DNA from: Ignatzschineria sp.
GTDB lineage: Bacteria > Pseudomonadota > Gammaproteobacteria > Cardiobacteriales > Wohlfahrtiimonadaceae
DNA: 18,443 bases
Direction of reading: 5' to 3'
Assembly: GCA_030151245.1 (NCBI GenBank)
Contig: JASLEF010000034.1
Location: 1-18,443 of the forward strand
The translations under genes and the position numbers were made by a program. Shown here piece by piece: positions 1-4,962 of this stretch (position 1 is its first letter; each line of letters begins with the position of its first letter). The notes below the pieces were generated by a model. The model saw only the letters and a program-made list of their open reading frames with translations, was not told the DNA's origin and searched no databases.

Positions 1-1
1 G

Positions 2-154
2 GACTTTGCAGGCTTCATGAAAGGTTACACACAATTTTATGGTGAAGCAGAAGGCGCGGAAGCAATCGTTCCAGCTCGTTCAGCATTTGAAGTTGCCGGC
101 CTTGCATTCCCTGAGTGGTTAATCGAAATCGAAGTTATTGCGGCTAAAAAATAA
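2..154 (+). CDS. RidA/YjgF-family protein, 3' end only
   Basis: This is the C-terminal part (about 50 codons) of a gene that begins before the window. The visible protein ends with a pattern typical of the RidA (YjgF/YER057c/UK114) family: a tyrosine-containing helix, then PARSAFEVAGL, then a final strand LIEIEVIAAKK. In this family the Arg of the PARS/PARA motif binds the substrate carboxylate, and the last strand normally carries an IEIEAIA-like sequence. Family members hydrolyse reactive enamine/imine intermediates made by PLP enzymes. Others are paralogues of unknown role, and the spacing before PARS here (GAEAIVPARS) does not settle which subgroup this is. The reading frame closes with TAA and is followed 60 bases later by a good terminator. 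The start and N-terminal half cannot be seen. Confidence 0.72.
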   Translation, partial: DFAGFMKGYTQFYGEAEGAEAIVPARSAFEVAGLAFPEWLIEIEVIAAKK

Positions 155-216
155 TCAATCATGAATAATAAATAATGTCCTCAATAAACTGATCTATGGA
201 GGTCATTATTAATAAA

Positions 217-247
217 GCTAAAAACCAATAGGTCTTTAGCTTTTTTT
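217..247 (+). terminator. Rho-independent terminator after the RidA-family gene
   Basis: A 10-base stem (GCTAAAAACC pairing with GGTCTTTAGC, one mismatch) closes a four-base AATA loop and is followed by seven Ts. It lies about 60 bases after the TAA of the RidA-family frame, on the same strand, so it most likely ends that transcript. Confidence 0.85.
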
Positions 248-336
248 ACGCCTTCAATTATTCTTCATTATCTGCAATGCGTATCAATACTCTCTCTGCT
301 GATGCTAATACGACAAACTTCTCAGCAAGATTACGC

Positions 337-446
337 TATAATCACCCATAGTCTATTGCGCTATGGGACTTCGGCGCTATCGTCACAGCAACAGGCATTC
401 ATGCTGACTATCCATTCACTCAAATCTTCTAAGGAAAGCCATTCCT
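337..446 (+). promoter_or_regulatory. Putative promoter and leader of the endonuclease V-like gene
   Basis: A perfect -10 hexamer TATAAT lies at 337-342, but no convincing -35 box sits 16-18 bases upstream. The leader would then hold a 7-bp hairpin (CCCATAG at 345-351 pairing with CTATGGG at 361-367). The ribosome binding site AAGGA (431-435) is part of a small inverted repeat, AGGAA/TTCCT, that abuts the ATG. The promoter call rests on the -10 box alone. Confidence 0.3.
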
Positions 447-833
447 ATGACACGCATTAATGTTATTGATCCTCATGAACTCTGCGATCAACATCTTCTC
501 GCGGAACATCGTGAACTCACAAGAATTCCTAATGATATCGTTAAACGAAATGGGGATGTACCGCTTTCCACTTCAAAAGCCTATCTCCTCGGCCAAGGTC
601 ATGTGACCTTCTTTCGAGACAAACTGCTCTTTCTAAAGAATCGTTACGATAGTTTGCATCAAGAATGCTTACAAAGAGGATTTAATGTGAGTTATCGTTG
701 GCCAGAAGAAGCGGCATTATTTCAAAATCTATGGCACAACTACCTTGTTACCGAAGAGGATCGCCAGCTTAATTTAACAAGAATTGAGGAACGAATGCCG
801 GAAACCCCAAGGTTTACAAAAACAAACAAATAG
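447..833 (+). CDS. denV: Pyrimidine-dimer DNA glycosylase / endonuclease V (T4 DenV-like)
   Basis: This 128-residue protein matches phage T4 endonuclease V from the first residue. That enzyme is a small DNA glycosylase/AP lyase that cuts the glycosyl bond at UV-induced cyclobutane pyrimidine dimers and starts base excision repair. The functional N-terminus is intact: Thr2 (the catalytic alpha-amino group after Met removal), Arg3, His16, Arg22, Glu23 (the catalytic acid) and Arg26, within MTRINVIDPHEL and DQHLLAEHRELTRI. The second conserved block, GQGHVTFFRDKLLFLKNR (about 50-67), and ECLQRGFN (73-80) are also present. T4 DenV has 138 residues and ends in an aromatic WYKYYGK segment that contacts DNA; this protein stops earlier with RFTKTNK, so that segment is missing or replaced. 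The start is fixed by the family's required Thr2 and by AAGGA 11 bases upstream. It stands alone, without other repair genes, and could be an old phage acquisition. Confidence 0.88.
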   Translation: MTRINVIDPHELCDQHLLAEHRELTRIPNDIVKRNGDVPLSTSKAYLLGQGHVTFFRDKLLFLKNRYDSLHQECLQRGFNVSYRWPEEAALFQNLWHNYLVTEEDRQLNLTRIEERMPETPRFTKTNK

Positions 834-880
834 TAACACCTATAAATTAACTCTTAAAGTAATTCCAAAACCAGAAAAGC

Positions 881-914
881 GAAAGCCATTCATGAGGCAA
901 CACGAATGGCTTTC
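881..914 (+). terminator. Perfect 11-bp stem-loop after the endonuclease V-like gene
   Basis: GAAAGCCATTC (881-891) pairs perfectly with GAATGGCTTTC (904-914) around a 12-base loop, 48 bases after the stop codon of the denV-like gene. The 3' arm ends in TTTC but there is no long T tract after it. It could be a weak intrinsic terminator, an RNA-stabilising 3' end, or part of a small RNA. Confidence 0.45.
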
Positions 915-921
915 TACGATC

Positions 922-957
922 AGAGGAAGTACTGAGTAGCTCAGAAATGTCTCCTCT
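922..957. other. Second hairpin, two-part stem
   Basis: The outer arms AGAGGA (922-927) and TCCTCT (952-957) enclose an inner perfect stem, CTGAG (932-936) / CTCAG (940-944), with a three-base TAG loop. Together with the hairpin at 881-914 it makes an 80-base structured tract. No T tail follows. Function unknown. Confidence 0.35.
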
Positions 958-1231
958 CGTGTGCTTATAATGCCGTAAACAATAAGACTTCTCAAATTTA
1001 TTTTAAAAATCATAACGATATATTCTTCAGATATCACTATGATTATGTAATCTCAAAACCGCCTAAAACCATTGTTTATAATGCGATAGCGGTCTTTTAT
1101 AAAAATATATTTCACAAAACAAACCAGCGATAAATAAACTTCAATACTCAGAAAAATAGTTAATTAAAATTAAATTAAGCTTAATTAAGTTCAAAATTGT
1201 TCCTATTCAGTAAAATAAAATATTACCCAAT

Positions 1232-1271
1232 AAAAAAGAGCCCCCCTCACACTTAAAGGTTGCTCTTTTTT
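1232..1271. terminator. Bidirectional terminator, mainly for the D-lactate dehydrogenase gene
   Basis: AAAAAAGAGC (1232-1241) pairs with GCTCTTTTTT (1262-1271) over ten bases, with a 20-base loop. Read leftward, the stem ends in a six-T tract, about 50 bases after the stop codon of the leftward dehydrogenase gene. Read rightward it also ends in Ts, so it can stop transcription from both sides. Confidence 0.8.
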
Positions 1272-1323
1272 ATCTAGATAAAGATAATCGCTATAACACG
1301 ATCAAATCTCTACAATACTCATA

Positions 1324-4155
1324 CTACAACGCACACTCATCTAATAAGGCTTCTATACTCTTAAACTGCAATCCGGTATGCGTTGTCAAACCTAACTGAC
1401 AGGTCTTACTCATTGACGCGCCCATATCATAACGTTGCTGAGTATCTTGAGGTAAGCGATTTAAGCTATTAGCATTAATCTCAGGCACAGTAAAACCTTT
1501 AATTCCGCCAAAGCCACAACACTCTATATTTGTCGACTCCACAGTATCTGCGCATTTCTCCGCTAACTTTAATAGCATCTCAGCGCCGCCATCTTTAGAG
1601 ACAGAGCAAGGAGTATGTAGCAGTAACTTCTCAATCTTTCTCTTCATTGTTAATCTCGGGACGACTTCATTTAATAAAAAATCGGCAGAATGATAGAGAA
1701 TCAAACGCTCATCTAACATCCCCTTCTTTTGTAACTCATGTACCTGTAATGCACAGGGCGCATTATCAACATAGATAGGGATTTCACCATAACGAGAGGC
1801 TTTTAATAAAATATCATTTAAATTCTTTGCTGTGTTCTCTGCTTCTACCGGCGCTTTTGCAGAGATAAATGGCTGTCCACAACAAGCTCCCGCGAGCTTA
1901 TCTGGGAAGAATGGTGTAAATCCTGCCTTATGTAATAAGCTGATCACATGATCAAAGGTATTCTTAGGCGTTTTATCACGTACTGTTTTAAGTTCTTGTA
2001 AATTACGATTTACGCAGGTTGAAAAATAAACGACAGAGTTCTCAATCTTACTAGGGACCGGTAAAGCCGGAAGAGATGTGGTCACTTCTGGCATCGCAGT
2101 AGGGATCACCGGAATACCTTTAAACGCTTTATGCATAGATTTTGTTAAATTGTGCACCCTTTGAATCCCAATTTTATGAGCCGCATTCACAGAGAAACGC
2201 ATCCCTTTTTCAGCAAACATAAAATGGTTGCCGGCAAGTCTCATCGTTGACTTGGTGTTGACAGGGCGAATGGATTTAATAAACTCCCCCGTATTGATCC
2301 CTACAGGACAGCGAAGTGAACACATTCCGGTTTCCGCACAAGTCTCAATTCCGGCATATTGGTAAGCTTTATTCAGTTTCGCAAAGAGCTTTCCGCTCTC
2401 CCCGGTTCTCGGTAGTGCTTGCATATTACGATAAACGGCAATTCTTTGTCTTGGCGTTAAAGAGAGACCATCCGATGGGCATGCAGGCTCACAGAATCCA
2501 CATTCAATACAATCATGCACCAGTTTATCGGCAACAGGAATCGTCTTAAATGAGGTAATATGGAGCGCTTTATTATCGGTTATAATCACATCAGGATTAA
2601 AAATTGTATGAGGATCAAATAATGCTTTAATATCTCGCATCACTTGATAGATCTCTTCTCCCCACTCAGCCTCCACAAAGGGTGCAATATTTCGTCCTGT
2701 ACCATGCTCCCCTTTCAATGAGCCACCATATTTTACAGCAACGACCTCCGCAAGCTCATCCATAAACTTATCAAATTGCTTTACTTTCTTCTTCGAGGTC
2801 ATATCTGGTGCTAAGAGGAAATGTAAGTTTCCCTCTAGGGCATGGCCCATAATCGTTGCCTCTGGAAACTTATGCTTATCAAATAGCTCCGTTAAAGCTT
2901 GCACTCCTTCCACAAGATGCTCCATTGGAAAGACAACATCTTCAGGAATAATGCTTGCGCCACTTTTACGTCCTTTGGCCACGATGGGTAATAATCCTTT
3001 TCGCGTATCCCAGTAGCTCTTGGTAATGGCAGGATCCGTCTGAAACCCGGTCTCCTCCACAACCTCAAATCGATGATAAACAGACTCTATTTTTGCAATT
3101 TTCGCCTGTAACTCCTCAGCCGTCTCCCCCATCGTTTCAATGAGTAAACAAGCACTATCACGATTTAAAGATCGATAGAAAAATGCCGGCAAGTTCTCAA
3201 TAGCTTCGCCTACAAGATGCAGGGTTCGCCCATCAAATAACTCTACCGCTTCTACAGGAGCCTCTTGACGCAATGCCTTCACTGTCTCACAACATTCTGC
3301 AAGAGAGGAAAAATAGATAAATGCAGAAGCTTTATGCGCATATTCTGGAACAGTTTTATAAACAACTTCACTGACAAATCCTAATGTTCCCTCCGATCCG
3401 ACAATTAAATGTTTTAAGATCTCTACAGGATCATCAAAATCAATTAAAGCATTCACGCCATAACCGGTTGTGTTTTTAAGTCGATATTTTACAGCGACTT
3501 TCTCTTTTAAAATAGGATTGGAGATAATCCGCTCTCGAAGCGCCACTAATTCACTTAAAAATGGCGCATGAGTCTGACGAAAACTCGCCACATTATCAGG
3601 ATCTCGAGTATCTAACACCGTTCCATCATTTAAAATTAAACGAATATCCTCTAACGTATGATAGGTATTGTTCTTTGTACCACAACACATCCCACTACTA
3701 TTATTCGCGACAATTCCCCCAATACGCGCCACGCTAATAGATGCCGGATCAGGCCCGATTTTGCGATTAAAAGGTTTTAATGCCTTATTAACGCTCGCCC
3801 CTATCACCATCGGCCCCACCGTGACCTTCTCCCCTTGTGATTGAATTTTAAGATTTAAGAACTCATGTCCTAGCATCACTAAAACCGATTCGCTAGATGT
3901 CTGCCCTGAAAGAGAAGTTCCCGAAGCTCTAAAAGTTAAGGCAACGCCACACTCTTTTGCCGCTTTAATTAAGGCGATCACTTCAACCTCACGATTAGCT
4001 CGCACTACCACTTGTGGGACATAACGATAAAGACTTGCATCTGTCCCATAGGCAAACCGGTAAAAATAATCGGTATAGACCGATTTCTTTCCAACAATCT
4101 CATTCGCAAGTCCTGCAAACTTCTGATGCGCGGCATCTAACGGCATATCTTTCAT
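1324..4155 (-). CDS. dld: FAD- and Fe-S-dependent D-lactate dehydrogenase (Dld-II/LldE type)
   Basis: A 943-residue respiratory dehydrogenase expected to oxidise D-lactate to pyruvate and pass electrons to the quinone or cytochrome pool at the inner face of the membrane. Residues about 1-535 are an FAD_binding_4/FAD-oxidase C module: RASGTSLSGQ (76-85) and GPDPAS followed by GGIVANN (134-152) bind FAD, and GHALEGNLHF (437-446) and GEHGTGRN (482-489) are the C-terminal signatures. A ferredoxin-like module follows with CIECGFCEPACP (Cys 549, 552, 555, 559) and CAETGMCSLRCP (Cys 606, 612, 616; Thr at 609 where a fourth Cys might be expected). Two CCG motifs (758-760 and 879-881) mark the HdrD-like end. 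Size and the NNSSGMCCGT block fit the Pseudomonas D-lactate enzyme rather than the longer YdiJ (about 1000 residues), but D-2-hydroxyglutarate cannot be excluded. The frame extends upstream to a TTG at 4188 with no ribosome site. The ATG at 4155 has GGAGAG eight bases upstream and was chosen. Confidence 0.85.
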   Translation of the reverse strand: MKDMPLDAAHQKFAGLANEIVGKKSVYTDYFYRFAYGTDASLYRYVPQVVVRANREVEVIALIKAAKECGVALTFRASGTSLSGQTSSESVLVMLGHEFLNLKIQSQGEKVTVGPMVIGASVNKALKPFNRKIGPDPASISVARIGGIVANNSSGMCCGTKNNTYHTLEDIRLILNDGTVLDTRDPDNVASFRQTHAPFLSELVALRERIISNPILKEKVAVKYRLKNTTGYGVNALIDFDDPVEILKHLIVGSEGTLGFVSEVVYKTVPEYAHKASAFIYFSSLAECCETVKALRQEAPVEAVELFDGRTLHLVGEAIENLPAFFYRSLNRDSACLLIETMGETAEELQAKIAKIESVYHRFEVVEETGFQTDPAITKSYWDTRKGLLPIVAKGRKSGASIIPEDVVFPMEHLVEGVQALTELFDKHKFPEATIMGHALEGNLHFLLAPDMTSKKKVKQFDKFMDELAEVVAVKYGGSLKGEHGTGRNIAPFVEAEWGEEIYQVMRDIKALFDPHTIFNPDVIITDNKALHITSFKTIPVADKLVHDCIECGFCEPACPSDGLSLTPRQRIAVYRNMQALPRTGESGKLFAKLNKAYQYAGIETCAETGMCSLRCPVGINTGEFIKSIRPVNTKSTMRLAGNHFMFAEKGMRFSVNAAHKIGIQRVHNLTKSMHKAFKGIPVIPTAMPEVTTSLPALPVPSKIENSVVYFSTCVNRNLQELKTVRDKTPKNTFDHVISLLHKAGFTPFFPDKLAGACCGQPFISAKAPVEAENTAKNLNDILLKASRYGEIPIYVDNAPCALQVHELQKKGMLDERLILYHSADFLLNEVVPRLTMKRKIEKLLLHTPCSVSKDGGAEMLLKLAEKCADTVESTNIECCGFGGIKGFTVPEINANSLNRLPQDTQQRYDMGASMSKTCQLGLTTHTGLQFKSIEALLDECAL
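3183..3192 (+). repeat. Dispersed word ATGCCGGCAA, copy 1
   Basis: Exact copy inside dld, where the reading strand uses it as Leu-Pro-Ala. Other exact copies are at 10168, 14101, 16550 and, reversed, 17329. Confidence 0.5.
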
Positions 4156-4251
4156 ATGACTTTCTCTCCAATTCCAAGCGCTGCTCAAGCTTATTTAAAT
4201 GGCGTTGACTCTCACCATCTTTTCAATCTTTTAAAATCCTAGGCAATATCT

Positions 4252-4270
4252 CATAATGATAATATTCGGC
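4252..4270. promoter_or_regulatory. Fur-box-like sequence upstream of dld
   Basis: CATAATGATAATATTCGGC agrees with the Fur consensus (GATAATGATAATCATTATC) at 11 of the first 12 positions and more loosely after that. It lies about 100 bases upstream of the dld ATG. Iron control would suit a gene for an iron-sulfur enzyme, but only the left two hexamers match well. Confidence 0.25.
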
Positions 4271-4658
4271 ACAAAACACCCATAGAGCATCTCTATTTCC
4301 TATGAGACTAACTCATTTAAGGGAGAGCTCTATCTGGGGCACAATGATATTGATTATTTAAATGACCACCGATTGCTAGGATGGTAAGGATAATATTATA
4401 GAGACAATTGATATAATATTTCCCATTAACGGCATTTTAATGAAAATAAATTTAACGATCCATTACCCGTTGCACCTTTATGCCATTTTTTCACTAAAAT
4501 TTCAACAAGAATCCCCATTCTTACGGCTTTTTAATAGATCTTCCCCTTCCAAAATCCCCCTTTAAAATGAGGCTCAAATATCATCTATGATCTTGAAATC
4601 CCTACTTTAGAGTCTTCAAAAATAGATATCCCCAAATTCCCCCCCTCTTTTACCAGAG

Positions 4659-4680
4659 TTACCCACAAAGTTATCCACAA
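4659..4680 (+). promoter_or_regulatory. Pair of DnaA-box-like 9-mers
   Basis: TTACCCACA (4659-4667) and TTATCCACA (4671-4679) lie in the same orientation 12 bases apart, each followed by A. The second fits the DnaA-box consensus TTATNCACA exactly; the first differs at one base. A replication origin is unlikely without dnaA, gidA or more boxes nearby, so a DnaA-binding regulatory site is the better reading. Confidence 0.35.
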
Positions 4681-4749
4681 CCGTATCGATACAGAGCCTC
4701 TCCCGCCTACCGTATCCGTCCCCCCCACTATTACTTTATAAATCCCCCA

Positions 4750-4766
4750 ATTCTCCGACGGAGAAT
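4750..4766. promoter_or_regulatory. 17-bp perfect palindrome, candidate operator
   Basis: ATTCTCCG, a central A, and CGGAGAAT form a perfect inverted repeat. It lies two bases upstream of a possible -35 box TTGACT (4769-4774), which is followed 18 bases later by TACTTT. The position suggests a repressor or activator site on a second lon promoter. I do not recognise the regulator. Confidence 0.4.
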
Positions 4767-4823
4767 GATTGACTCTTTCCCTCTCTTTTTTCTACTTTTC
4801 AAAGAGATAAATCTATCCAAAGG

Positions 4824-4850
4824 TTGATATTATAAAAAACAGCCCCATTC
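4824..4850 (+). promoter_or_regulatory. Sigma-32-like heat-shock promoter of lon
   Basis: TTGATA (4824-4829) and CCCCATTC (4843-4850) are 13 bases apart. This matches the sigma-32 layout: a -35 related to CTTGAAA, a 12-14 base spacer, and the diagnostic CCCCAT -10. It lies about 113 bases upstream of the lon ATG on the right strand, and lon is a classical heat-shock gene. Confidence 0.6.
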
Positions 4851-4863
4851 TCCTATCAGTTTC

Positions 4864-4898
4864 CTAAGATATTCCCACAAAATATGGGGACGTCTTAG
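4864..4898 (+). other. Hairpin in the lon 5' leader
   Basis: CTAAGA (4864-4869) pairs with TCTTAG (4893-4898), and inside it TCCC pairs with GGGGA across a small internal loop. A second short hairpin, CTACA/TGTAG (4919-4932), lies between it and the ribosome site. Both would be transcribed from the sigma-32-like promoter. They do not cover the AAGGA at 4953. Confidence 0.35.
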
Positions 4899-4962
4899 CA
4901 AAAAAATGATAAAGCCACCTACATCACTGTAGAGTCGGCCCAGAAATTGATTAAGGAATCTT

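Larger units (their letters stand above)
834..1231. other. Non-coding stretch with two strong hairpins
   Basis: Almost 400 bases without a credible gene. A reverse-strand open frame at 840-1037 has no family resemblance and no ribosome site. The left part holds two hairpins in tandem (881-914 and 922-957, listed separately). The right part (about 1060-1230) is very AT-rich and includes the perfect 14-bp palindrome AATTAAGCTTAATT at 1173-1186. Confidence 0.6.
4156..4962. other. 800-base divergent regulatory region between dld and lon
   Basis: No gene is supported here. The region separates the divergent dld and lon genes and holds, from left to right, a Fur-box-like sequence, two DnaA-box-like 9-mers, a 17-bp palindrome, a sigma-32-like promoter and a leader hairpin (all listed separately). 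From about 4530 to 4760 the plus strand is poor in G and has repeated runs of four to seven Cs (for example at 4629-4632, 4639-4645 and 4720-4726). Confidence 0.65.

Noticed and set aside
840..1037. 65-codon reverse-strand open frame
   Set aside because: It has no ribosome site and no family resemblance, and it overlaps two hairpins. Its hydrophobic look comes from AT-rich intergenic DNA.
1324..4155. Reading the FAD/Fe-S protein as YdiJ (D-2-hydroxyglutarate dehydrogenase), which would link it to lysine breakdown
   Set aside because: The length (943 rather than about 1000 residues) and the FAD-site motifs fit the Dld-II/LldE type better, and it is far from the ama genes with its own terminator.
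4530..4962. Chromosomal replication origin
   Set aside because: Only two DnaA-box-like sites in one cluster and none of the usual origin neighbours (dnaA, dnaN, gidA, parA).
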